64,000 nucleotides of DNA from Oreocharis arfaki. Lineage: Eukaryota > Chordata > Aves > Passeriformes > Paramythiidae. The stretch covers positions 1,078,102 through 1,142,101 of the forward strand of contig VZRR01011663.1 in NCBI GenBank assembly GCA_013398015.1, written 5' to 3'. The notes under the pieces were generated by a model, which saw nothing but the letters and a program-made list of their open reading frames with translations, was not told the origin of the DNA and ran no database searches. The position numbers and the translations under genes were made by a program. Positions 49,740 through 60,302 of this stretch are shown here, one piece after another. Each line of letters begins with the position of its first letter. Position 1 is the stretch's first letter.

Positions 49740-50440
49740 CTTCCAGCGCTCGGCACGGCGCGGAGCGGCTCTTGCTGCTCTGCGGCAGCGCGGCGCTCGC
49801 CGGCAAATAAATAAATAAGTGGGCGAAACTTTGGGGGAGGAATAAAGCGACGCGATGCTAAATATACCGCGCCCGCCCGCTGCGGGAAGCGGGCTCCTCG
49901 GGAGATGCCCGCATAGCCTGAGTCCCCCCTGACATTGGCGGGGGGAGCGGGGCGGGCAGCGCCCTGCCCGCCCAGCCCGAGCTCGGCCCGGGGCCCGGCC
50001 CCGCCGCAGGGGAGGCGGAGGCGAGGCCGCCCCGCACCGCTCCGCAGCCCGGCCCCGGCCCGCTCTGCCGCAGGTAACCGGGCTGCCGCTGTCCCAAGCG
50101 GGGTTCAAACTCAGCTCCGGCGGGCAAACCGGCGGGGCGCGGGAAGTTCGGGAGCTGGGGCGGGTGGTTGGCGTCCTTATTGCCCACGCTGCATTTTTTG
50201 CCTTCTCCACTCTGGTCCCCCCCCGCCCCGGCAGTCCGCAGCCCTCCCGCTCTGCCCCTGCGCTGCAGGGGGGCAGCTCGGGGACGCCGCTGCCGGCGCG
50301 GGCAGCACCGGGGCCCTGCCGCCGCCCGGGACGCCCCGCGGGCCAACCGTGGCTCCTCGCTCGGCCCCAGTTTTTAAGAGCGCGGTGGAGGGAAGGAAGA
50401 AGCGAGGTGGCGTGGGGGAAGACAGGGCTGCGATGCGAAG
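49740..50440. promoter_or_regulatory. FGF9: CpG island at the FGF9 promoter
   Basis: GC-rich DNA dense in CG dinucleotides and GC-box-like runs (GGGCGG/CCGCCC) immediately upstream of the 5'UTR and including the TATA box. Open frames of 160-260 codons cross it on both strands but encode only Ala/Gly/Pro/Arg-rich low-complexity sequence, the usual by-product of an island. Confidence 0.85.
49859..49866 (-). promoter_or_regulatory. FGF9: Candidate TATA box of FGF9
   Basis: Minus-strand TATATTTA in a GC-rich setting (GCGGTATATTTAGC), pointing toward FGF9, inside the CpG island nearest exon 1. A start about 30 bp downstream would fall near 49830 and give a ~1-kb 5'UTR. Motif and position are observed; use is inferred. 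Confidence 0.5.
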
Positions 50441-50449
50441 TACGTGTTC

Positions 50450-51200
50450 TCTTTGCCCCCAACCCCTTTTTCCCCCCTCTCAAAATGAAGTTATTTAAAA
50501 CTGTCGGGAGAGACTCGGCGAGGTGAAAGAGGGTTTCTGTTTCTTCTTATGATTTCGAGAATTGGTGTTATTGTGGGTTTGCCCTTCGAAAAGAGCTATG
50601 TGAATCAGCAAAGGGACAGAGGGTCTCCTGCATTTGCAAAAGCGTTCTTGAGCAGAACTCAAGGACGGGGGACGATGCGGAGCTTTGCAAGAGGGAGAGG
50701 GCTCCGGCAGCCCCTTGAACTGAGCACAAAACCTAAAGACAGGCTCTTTCGGGAATGGTGGGGCGAGAGAGAGGCAGGGAGAGAAGGAGGAGAAACATAA
50801 TATCTTGGGAGCTGGGGGAAGAGATTGCATGGTGTGAATGATGATGTGCACCGCTGAGGTAGCGGGGTCCGGGAAGGTCATTGGTGGAGCCTGGAAAGAG
50901 AATTCTAGAGAAGGAGAATTTTGCAAGGGGGTTAGTTAAAAATAATCGACTCTGCATGTCCTCCTGCTCGATGGGCATACGGTGGAGGGGGTGGCTGTGC
51001 CTGCCTTCCCCACCACAAAAGCCAGCAGTCCAGCTCTGACTGGTGCAGCTTTCCTGCATCCCCCCAGTTGCCAATGTGACTAAACACGAGAGGAGGGAGA
51101 GAGACTACTTTCCATGTCTAGCGGGGAAACTGCAGCAGGGAAAAGCTGTGTCCTGAATCCACACGGACCTTTAGGGAACTGACTCACATCAGTGGTGCAT
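50450..51200. other. Upstream flank of the FGF9 promoter
   Basis: Moderate-GC sequence between the promoter island and the AATAAA pair. Nothing with recognisable coding similarity; likely proximal regulatory DNA. Confidence 0.4.
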
Positions 51201-51213
51201 GAGCCACCCCCCT

Positions 51214-51239
51214 TTTATTTGACTCCAACAGTCTTTATT
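51214..51239 (-). terminator. Pair of AATAAA signals on the minus strand upstream of FGF9
   Basis: Two AATAAA hexamers at 51239-51234 and 51219-51214, in the context TTGCAATAAAGACTG...CAAATAAAAGGGGG. They look like the 3' end of a transcript in the same direction as FGF9, ending about 1.4 kb before its promoter. Confidence 0.35.
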
Positions 51240-51627
51240 GCAATTTGACGGACGGGATGCAGAAGCTTCAGAGCAGGGTCACATCACTCTAGTTCTGTAC
51301 AAACCCACAAAAAGAAACAGTTGCTGCATGTCAGTCCATGCATTTCAATATGCAAGAATGGAAAAAAAACCCAACACCAAAGCAGTAAAGTCGTTGCTCT
51401 CTGGCAAATAGTTCTGAAGCATTTACCCTTTTTTTTTAGGATTTAAGGACACTGCTCTCACACACTGGTTATATCAGCGTGAACAACTGCAGAATGACTT
51501 AGGAAAAACTGCAGAACTCACCATGTCAAAAATCACCATTCTTTATCAACCGGATCATGGCAGTACCCAGAGGCCCCATTCAGGGCTCACAGTTCCATTG
51601 TGTCGGATACTGTAGACACATGTAATA

Positions 51628-52010
51628 AGAGAGATGGTCTATGCCCAAAGAGCTTATGATCTTAACCCATGATGAAAGACAACAGGTGTATAGTACAGAC
51701 CCATGGGGGAAGGATAAGGGAAAAACAGCCTTGAGAATAAAAAGCAACAGGCCCAGCCAGTGACAAGTGTTTGGTGTCAGAAGGAAGTTTTAAGGAGATT
51801 TGAAGGAGAACAATAAAGGAACTTTACGGTTACTAATGGGGAGATTTTTCCATGCAAAATGGCTAACTTGGAAGAGAACATAAAATTGCTTGTTAAAAAA
51901 TTGGACTGTGGAAAAGTGAAGGTTTGTGCCACTGGCAAAACAGAGGGGAATATTGATGAGTGACCATAATGGCCTCGTATCTGGTGTGCTCTCAGTCTAG
52001 AAGCAACTGG
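51628..52010 (+). mobile_element. Old interspersed repeat (unclassified, amniote-type)
   Basis: The order of short phrases (CCCAAAGAGCTTATGATCTTA, then GAAGTTTTAAGGAGATTTGAAGG, TTACTAATGGGGAGATTTTTCC, AAATTGCTTGTTAAAAAATTG) resembles a widespread ancient amniote repeat whose consensus contains 'agagcttacaatcta'. I cannot name the family reliably. No coding capacity. Confidence 0.35.
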
Positions 52011-54337
52011 GAAAGAGGTTCCCAGCTCCTTTCTAGTGCTTTAAATTTACATTTCTAGTCCCAGTGAAGAGTATTACACGGAATTTTTTTCTATAGTTCA
52101 GGCTTCAGTATTTTCTATCTTGTACTTCACACCAGCTTACCTTATGAAAAATATCTGAAGGTAGAGAAGAAAGTATTGGTATAGTCGCCTTTGTTTTTTT
52201 TTAAAGGGACTTAAATGAAAGCCCACAGGTTATTTGCTATAGGAAGTTTAGTGTTACAAAAGTGTTATCTAAGTTGAGGCTTTGATGTCTGAATTACTCA
52301 TAAGTATCAAAGCCACACATGAATTATGCAGGACATCCCCAAAATTATACTCATCTGTGAGTAGGTGGTGTTCCAACCTTGCTTCACATAAAATCTATGT
52401 GTGATGTGTAATGTCAAACTTACCCCTTACAGAAGTTTGGCATTGCTGATAGCTCGGGCTGTATTAAAAACCTATACTTTTATCCCCAAGACACTGAGGC
52501 AGGAACATCCCTAGCTCCCCTCTACTAGAGATGCACACCCACTTCTCTTATACCCTCCTGGAATTAAAGACTGCATCTGCCACAGTGAGTCATCAAGAGC
52601 TTACTCATCAGCTTTATGCAGGATTTTAACTCCTGAGAGCAGAACTGGTCAGAAGAAACCTGAATTTCTTGGGGAGTTCCTGGCACACATTCTCCTCACA
52701 TGTACCACACTAATGTGACACCTCTGTCAGGTTTTAGATATCACGACATTTTTAAAAGAAAACTGTTCCACCTGTACTCTGCCAACTAGTTCAGTTTCAA
52801 AAGATCTTTTCATGTATCAACTTTGGAGTGTCATTTAAAAAATAATTCAGCTAGCCAAAACAGGTTTTTTTTGGGGATTTTTTGTTCGTTTTTTTTTTTA
52901 ACTCCTCCTATACAGTATAATTTCACCAAGATCAGGATCTTATTCTGGACCTTTAATGTACTTAAATCATTTATTTCCCAACCCTGCAGACAGAGAACTG
53001 AGAGACTTAGTTATTAAAAAGAGAAGTCTTATGGCTTTCCTATGAAACACATGGCATTTGCCATTTTTACTAAAATGTCTTGAGGCAGAAACCTTTTTAA
53101 AGGTTCTTTTTTTATATAAATGGAGAATAATATAAAAAGTAATGCTATTTTCAGTTTTCTTGACCAATAAGAATTTTTAGGGTATTTTGAAGCATGATAT
53201 AAACCTGGATATAAGACTATTAATTAATCACATCTCACTTGAGGCTGCTAGAATTGAGACATCAAGATATGAACTACTTGTTCTTTAACATAGAGAAATA
53301 GGAGCAATTTTAGGGCACAAATCATCTGACCTATTCTAGGCATCTACTTTAGGATGACATGACTCATACCCTAAAGATGCTTAATTCTTCCTCGTGTATG
53401 GAGGGAGCCTATATTAGATGTAGACTTCTACATGACAGAGGTCTAGATAGGACCACATGGATCCCACCTGCTGTGTTATACATGTGATTGAGCATTTCCC
53501 CAGAATGGCTGGTGAGGGCACTAAACTATTAATATAGCTACACAAATTAACACTCCAAAGAAAACTCATGTGATATCAGCAATGAAAAAATACTGAAAGT
53601 CATGATTATCAAACATTAGATTGACTGGAAATAAACAAAACGTGTGAAAACAAAACAAAGAAAAAAAGCCATGTGATTCAGGTTAACTGGATTAATAAAA
53701 GAAACGTCTAGAAGTTTAGAAAACTTGAACTAGAGGAATGTATTTGCTTTCTCACTTCAGAGACTGCAGAAAAAACAGCAGTATTTATGACAAAAAAGAT
53801 TCCTATAAGAATTCCAGAATTCAGCAGGAATGATCGCGTTCCCAGTTCATCAAATTTTCACACTAGAGTAGTGTAAAACATGCATTTTAGATGGAAAACT
53901 CCAAGAAAACACCAGCATCAGTGCCACCATGCAATACACAGCAACAGTGGGATATCTGATATAGATTTTTCACGGTGTTACGGTATTTCGCTGTGTACAG
54001 GAATTAGTGAATTCACGTAATTAAACACTGTCAGAATATGATCTTTGTGACCATCCTACGGAGGGAGTTATTAGGTCCCATGTTTTAAGATATCTTGATT
54101 TAAACACAAAAGTAATACTGCTATTACTAGTCAGATAGAGTCAAGTGCATTTACACAGGTGTCAATACAGTCTTTTTGAATGCATGTCCTTGTTGGTGAT
54201 ACTTGAAGGTAGATAGGGTGATGTAAAAAGCTGCCAAATACATTTGAAATGTCTGTGATGTGTTTATTTGTACATAGCTTTTATCTGCTGATTTTAGTAA
54301 TGAATTGATTGTCCACTACATTGCAAATCCCCCCAGC
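52011..54337. other. Upstream intergenic sequence between old repeat and CpG island
   Basis: AT-rich unique DNA with T-runs at 52866-52900. A pyrimidine tract ending CTTCAG on the minus strand at 52155 could be an acceptor for the minus-strand donors at 54.7-54.85 kb. No coding similarity. Confidence 0.35.
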
Positions 54338-54844
54338 TCAAGAGCCAAAGTGCCACTGATTGGAAAGAGAAAAGGGGGGGAAATCAGGGTTGCCATGTGT
54401 GCAGGTGGCCACAGAGGCCTCCACATGGCAAGCAATTTGTGTGGCACGGCTCACAGAACTGCTCATTGTGAGAACCTGTTTGCCACGGCCAGCATTTTGC
54501 CTTGTGCACCTTCTCTGCCCAAGCACACACGGTGTCTCATCAGAGGTTTTTGCCTTCTTCATGCTCTCATACTGTCGGTGCTCAGCTGTAGCTGCAGTCT
54601 CAGCAGGGCATCCCCGAGGCTGTTCCTTTGGCTGATATTCTTCCTCTGTAGATAGTTCACTACTTGAAAGATGAGGCAGCCTTCGTGTACCAAGCAAGGC
54701 ACACAGCTTGACCAACAGCTGGACACTACTTACCAGTGTTAGACTGGAGCTGCAGCCGGCAACCAGGTCCTTGCCACCCTGACGGGCAGGGAGAAGGTGT
54801 CTCTCGGCCCCTGCCCAGCTCGACAGGAGCTGGGTGACGGCCCC

Positions 54845-54850
54845 ACTTAC
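54845..54850 (-). promoter_or_regulatory. Candidate splice donor GTAAGT (minus strand)
   Basis: GGAGCG|GTAAGTGGGG on the minus strand, 140 bp downstream of the CpG island. A second GTAAGT lies at 54733-54728 (CACTG|GTAAGTAG). Confidence 0.4.
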
Positions 54851-54989
54851 CGCTCCATGTGCGCCGCGGCAGGCACAGCAGCAGCCCGGTGTGCCGTCTC
54901 CCGACGGAGAAGGTCCGTGCCAGCAACATGATGGCTCTATGCCCGCTTTCTGGAATGACCCAAGGCCTTGAGAGCTTTCCCGATGGAAG

Positions 54990-55370
54990 GGATTACCTCT
55001 CCCTCCACGGCACAGCAGCCACGCAGGACATTTCACGCCGAATGGCCCTGAGCCCGGCCCTGCAGCAGCCACGCGGGGCTGCTCCCCACGGGGCCGCGGC
55101 GCTGACCCCGCCGGGGCAGAAGGGGCAGGGCGCTGCGGGCCGGGGGCTGCGGGGCAGGGGCAGCCGCGCTTGTGCGGGGCTCTCTTGCCCTCTAGCGGGC
55201 GAAGCNGCGCCAGCAGCGCGGGCGGACCGGCCGGGGCCGTGCTGCGGGCGCCGGGCTGTGCTGCGGGCGCCGGGCAGCCTGGCTGGGCAGCGCGGCAGGA
55301 GGAGCACTCCGGGCAGAGCGCCTGCCCAGGATGCCGCCAGCACCGCTCAGCCAGCTGCGGAGAGAGAGAC
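54990..55370. promoter_or_regulatory. Isolated CpG island about 5 kb upstream of FGF9
   Basis: CG-dense block with an N at 55206 and flanks of moderate GC. Long open frames cross it on both strands (minus 55441-54338, plus 54859-55482), but they are Ala/Pro/Arg/Gly-rich and no domain is recognisable. Two consensus splice donors on the minus strand lie just downstream, consistent with a promoter for a spliced transcript heading toward FGF9. Confidence 0.6.
55239..55276. repeat. 19-bp tandem pair inside the CpG island
   Basis: GTGCTGCGGGCGCCGGGC plus one base, twice head to tail, differing only in the last base. Confidence 0.9.
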
Positions 55371-55739
55371 CCAGCGCCACGGTCCCAACCAGCAGCACGA
55401 AGAGCTGACGAGCAAGACCATAATGGGGCACTCAGAGACACCGTTCGTCTTTGCGATCCCTTCAGCCGGTTGTGGGGACTGACAGTGTCCTCGTAGCTGC
55501 GACCACAGCTACGGATGGGGAGCCAAAGGGGAGCACGGGACTACGCACCCCAGTTGTTGGGCAAGAACCGTGTGCCCGCTGCTGCTGAGGAAGGGAGCAC
55601 TCGCTGAGGATAACGGAGGGCCAGGCAGGAGCCACGAAGCGACCTGGAGGCAGCTCTGCATCAGCCCACAGCTGAGTAGGGTGGAAGTGGTGCTGGAGGC
55701 TGTGTTCGGGAAAGGGAGGACAGCTCATGTGGGGTGTTC

Positions 55740-58700
55740 TGACACATCATATGATCAGTTCTTTAAGTTGTCTAGCTTGTGTTTACTAAGAATTCTCCTT
55801 TTCTGCTAATGATTTAGAAAATATTTCAGTATCGCCATCTCCATCATCTTCCTTCCTGGTTCCAAATCAATGAAAACTTAGTCCTTTCCTACATTATTTT
55901 AAGTGTACTATCTCCATCTAACCAAAGTTCTTCCACCATCCCTAGGAATTCTTGCTTTATAAACGTTTTAGAAAATTCATATTTCTTTTTAAAACTGTCA
56001 GTGACTTTCTTACTGTAGACTTCAGCTTGACTTTATCAACTTTTCCCATTTTGCAAATAAATTTTATACTTTTTCTCCCTCCCCAATTTAAAATTTTTTT
56101 TCAGTATTATATATTGCATTTTTACTCTGGCTCTTGTTGTAACCACTGAATCACAACAGGCTTAAAAGTTATCCTTTTCATGAAATATAGCTTGTTAGCC
56201 ATCTAACAAAATTCAGAATTTGAGTTTCCTTTCTTCCTCTCTAAAGCTTTCCTACTCTCACTCTCATTTATAATTTCCCACTTTTGGGGAATCACTGATA
56301 CCTCGGGGTGACCATCCTCTCTCATTGTGATTTCTTGAGGTAGGGTAGTGATGAGAAAGTCCTGTTTGCTGGTAGTGAATATAGTTGGGTCACTTGGAAT
56401 GCAGTCACTCGGAAACCTCCACTCTCTGCTACAGTTATTACAATCCTTTGCATGCCTGTGTCTGTTTCATTTGCTTAAATGTTATCCAATTACTTTGTTG
56501 ATAACTAACATATTTTGCGTGGTTTTGCCTGATGATTTTCTTAATCATTCTGTTGCTGTTTCACCAATAACTCAACAGTATGTAGCTGCACTCTGATTCA
56601 GTGATGTGAAGAAAAAGAAAATAATATAACCATTTACTTTTAAAAACTACCCTGGATATATACTCGTGCTTTCCCTTTTGGTTGGCCAAGACAAAAGTAT
56701 CTCGGACTAGAATCCTGCTTGTCTCTCCTGAACTTACTGCTTTTACATGAAGACTGGAGACCCTTCCCTCCTGTACAGGGAGGAAAGAGGGAGAAGCTCT
56801 GGAGAAGTCAGTAGTTGTGGGGAGCCGAGAGACTGTACAATTACAAAGCCATTCCCCACAGAGGACTGCCATCTTCTGCTTAAGCCATTTCTGTTTGCCC
56901 AGCCTGAGTAAGTTTATAAAGGGAGTAGGCAAAAGGTGAAAGACCGAAGAGAAGGGACCACACTTCAAATTGCCATCAGTGTGATCTTTTCCTATGATGC
57001 TGTGAGCTACCAAAAATATTTTATATAGTGTGTATAGTATATTCCTGGTGAAGAACTGGAAAAGCCTGTGATGTGTATCTAAGGTATTTCAGAAAAGGAG
57101 TTTTTCTACTCCAGACCTTTGCCATGAACAGCTACAACCCATGTTTGCTGTTACACACAGTATTAATCAATGGTAATAGCCATCTTTTCTAGGTTTAAAA
57201 GAAGTGAAATGAGGTTTTCCAGAGAAGGAAAAAGAAACTAATAACAGGGGTTCTGAGCTACTATACAGCCCTCAATGTGACTCTCCCTTCCTCTCTCTAG
57301 ATCTCAAGGCATTGCTTTTATGAGGGTCACCAACACACTTCTGAGTACCAGGCTGTCTTTATCCCTAGCTAGAATATCTCCTCCCTGTGGAGGAGCGGAA
57401 CAGAAAAGATCCTCCATTCCTTTGCCCCCACTCCTCAAAATTCATACTAGTTTCTATATTCTACCCTTCATTTCTCAGAAAAAATTGTAAGGCGATGAAA
57501 AGCTCTCTCCAAAAAAGAATTTGCTTCTCTGCTTTCATAGCTGCTCTTGACAAAAAGCAGCTTTCCCACCTTATTGTTTAGATTTCATCAAAGTCTGCAA
57601 ATCTGAAATCCACCATAGGAATTTCAGTCCCCTCTCAGAAGCTCTTATTCCAAGAGAGCTTAGAAATTCTTCGGAGGGTCTGAAAAACACATCAGCACTG
57701 GGAATCCACAACTAGGATTTCACGCCAGAAATAGATGCCGCCTGAACTACTTTGCTTTTTCTAGGCATTGCAGTGAAATCACTGACAGGCAACGGGGAAA
57801 TAAACTGTTTAGGAGGTTCCTGTGCTTCCTCTGCTTTAAATATTGCTCTAGGTTTGAGGAGGAGAACGACAATTACTGTCAGGGATTCTCAGGAACTGAC
57901 TTTATAGCACAACCAAGCACTGAGAACTCACTTCTGCAGACATGGACAAATTGGCTGTGACTACCTTTCCTTTACTGCAGTAGCACTGCAGCCAACAGAA
58001 CTAAGCAGTCAAATGCTGAGACATCAGGCAGACCTCTAGGATTAGGTATCCTGCTTTTTTTAATGGGGCACAGGCTTGTGAATAAACATATGGCAAAACT
58101 GAAGGAAAATTATTTTGCCAAGCCTCATGTTATGCTATTTGTATAAATCTTGAGATGAACAAGCAGAAGGAATTTGCTTGAACTTTCTGGAATTCATACC
58201 CTGTATTTCTGTAATCATCTGAGCGTTTCAGCTCTGTATCTGGGAACCTGGTTCTGTTGCCCTGCTGGGGGCTGCTAAGGAGAGCTCTGATTCACTGAGC
58301 TTGTAAGTTTGCTCCCTTCTCTAGAGTAGATGTTCTCTGATTTTGTCTTCCAGTGGGGTGAAGATGATGACACTGCAAACTCTGCTCCTCAAAAAATAAT
58401 GGAGCAAACTCCCATCTTAGGTAAGCTATCACAGCACCGCTCCATTGCCGGAGCTTTGACAATTGATATGAATGCAAGACAAGCAAATTTGAGTCTTTTA
58501 TTCCCTCAGGTAAAAAATCCTTTTATAGATCATCATTGCAAACACTCAGAATTTGTGGGCCATTCTCAGTCACAGCTTACATAATTAGGAAGCTGTAGAA
58601 GTCATCATAGAAGGACAGATGAAAGCAAAACCCAGGTACACCAAGCACAGGGAGATGAGTCAAAGATCTAAGAACTGCTTAAACATTTACAGAGTCATGC

Positions 58701-59555
58701 AGTGAATTTCTGGAAAGACCATTTGCAGTCCAGGTGCTCAAAATACGTGACTCAACTGTAAAAGTGTGAGGACTGAGGGCTCAGTAAATGTTCTTGAACA
58801 GTCCTCTCTGTAGATTTGATTGTCACTAAATTTTTCCCGCGTGCAGATTTTGGTCCAGTAGTCTCCATATTTTATTTATAATTTAAGTCATATGCTGCTT
58901 TCATAATTTTTGTCTAGTCATTTAAAACATCTTTGCACAATATTCAGACAAGAGCAAATCTTGGGTGTTATTATTACTATATTTTCCATTTTCCTTGGAT
59001 TTAAGCAAAGTCTGTACAGTGCAGAGTCTATGAAATACTTCAAATTCACTTTGAAACTTTACTTTGATGCTACTCAAAAGTCGAGGTATTAGAGTTGTCT
59101 ACTAACAGTGAGAATGAAGCTTATTTCTTAACAATTCTGTAAGGTAAAAATAAATCTTTAAGACTTTTAGGTAATATTTGAAGTGATTTTTTAAGTGATC
59201 TCAAACACTCGTTTGTAACACACAAAATTGCCACACTCAAAAAATAACCAGGACGGTAACATGCTTTGAAAAAAGTAAGCCATTTACAAGAATGTTGTAC
59301 AAGTGGAGTCTCTCTTCAAGAACAGAGAATCAAAAAACTTCCATTACTGAAATAACTTTAAATTATGCATTTATAAGAGAAAATATTCAAAAAATAGAGC
59401 CTAAACCAAGACTGAAAGGCTAAGATTCTCAGAACTGTTGTTGGTGTCTCCTTTTGGCCAATTACATTCAAAACCTCTGAAGAGGTCTTACATGAGTGCT
59501 CAGTAAGTGAACTGCAGGAAATACTTGGGAGAAAATTAGGTTCATTAAGAACTCT
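55740..59555. other. Upstream intergenic sequence
   Basis: AT-rich unique DNA. No recognisable exon, repeat family or RNA gene was seen. Confidence 0.5.
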
Positions 59556-60302
59556 TCATAGAATCATGGAATTGTTTAGATTGGAAAAGAACTCTAAGAT
59601 AATTGAATCCAGCCATTAACCCAGGACTGCCATGTCCACCAGCATTAAACCATGTCCCTAAGTGCCACATCTACATGACTTTTAAATCCCTCCAGGGATG
59701 GTGACTCCACGACTTCCTGGGGCAGCCTGTTCCAATGATTAATAACCCTTTCCAAGAAGAATTTTTTCCCAATATCCAGCCTAAAACCTACTCTGGAACA
59801 ACTTGAGGCCTTTCTCTCTCATCCTGTCACTTGTCACCTGGGAGAAGAAACCGACCCCCACCTGGCTACACCCTCCTTTCAGGCAGTGGGAGAGAGGGGG
59901 AAGGTCCCCCCTGAGCCTCCTTTTCTCCCGGCCAAACACCCCCAGCTCCCTCGGCTGCTCCTCACAGCACTTGTGCTCCAGACCCTTCCCCAGCTCCGTT
60001 GCCCTTCTCTGGACACGCTCCAGCCCCTCAATGCCTTTCTTGCAGGGAGGGGCCCAGAACTGAACACAGGATTGGAGGTGTGGCCTCAGCAGTGCCGAGT
60101 ACAGGGGGACGGTCACTGCCCTGCTCCTGCTGGCCACACCATTGCTGATCCAGGCCAGGATGCGCTCGGCCCTCTTGGCCACCTGGGTACAGCTGGATCA
60201 TGTTCAGCCACTGTGGACCAGCACCCCCAGGTCCTTTTCCAACAAGGAGCTTTCCAGCCACTCTGCCCCAAGTCTATAATGTTGCATGGGGTTGTTGTGA
60301 GT
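59556..60302 (-). mobile_element. 5'-truncated CR1 LINE, 0.74 kb
   Basis: The largest mobile-element copy here. The 3' end is at 59556 (TCATAGAATCATGGAATTG) and the 5' truncation at about 60302. On the minus strand 60182-59781 is still open for 133 codons and encodes the end of the CR1 reverse transcriptase ORF, with recognisable segments VPLYSALLRPHLQSCVQFW, LERVQRRATELGKGLEHK and KRRLRGDLPPL. The rest is the CR1 3' region. No complete ORF, so it is not autonomous. An open frame this long suggests a relatively young copy. Confidence 0.95.

Larger units (their letters stand above)
48811..49832 (-). other. FGF9: Probable FGF9 5' untranslated region
   Basis: Sequence between the predicted TATA-directed start (about 49830) and the ATG. 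It contains several upstream ATGs and an A-rich run at 49374-49408. A CCCCCTTTGCAG sequence at about 49342-49331 on the minus strand resembles a splice acceptor, so part of this interval could be a 5'UTR intron. The start is estimated from the TATA box alone. Confidence 0.45.

Noticed and set aside
49704..50483. 259-codon minus-strand and 187-codon plus-strand open frames at the FGF9 promoter
   Set aside because: Both lie in the CpG island and encode low-complexity Arg/Ala/Pro/Gly sequence; open frames on both strands are expected at this GC content.
54338..55441. 367-codon open frame on the minus strand across the upstream CpG island
   Set aside because: Composition-driven (Ala/Pro/Gly/Arg/Cys-rich), crosses an N and two good splice donors, has no recognisable domain and is mirrored by a 207-codon frame on the other strand.
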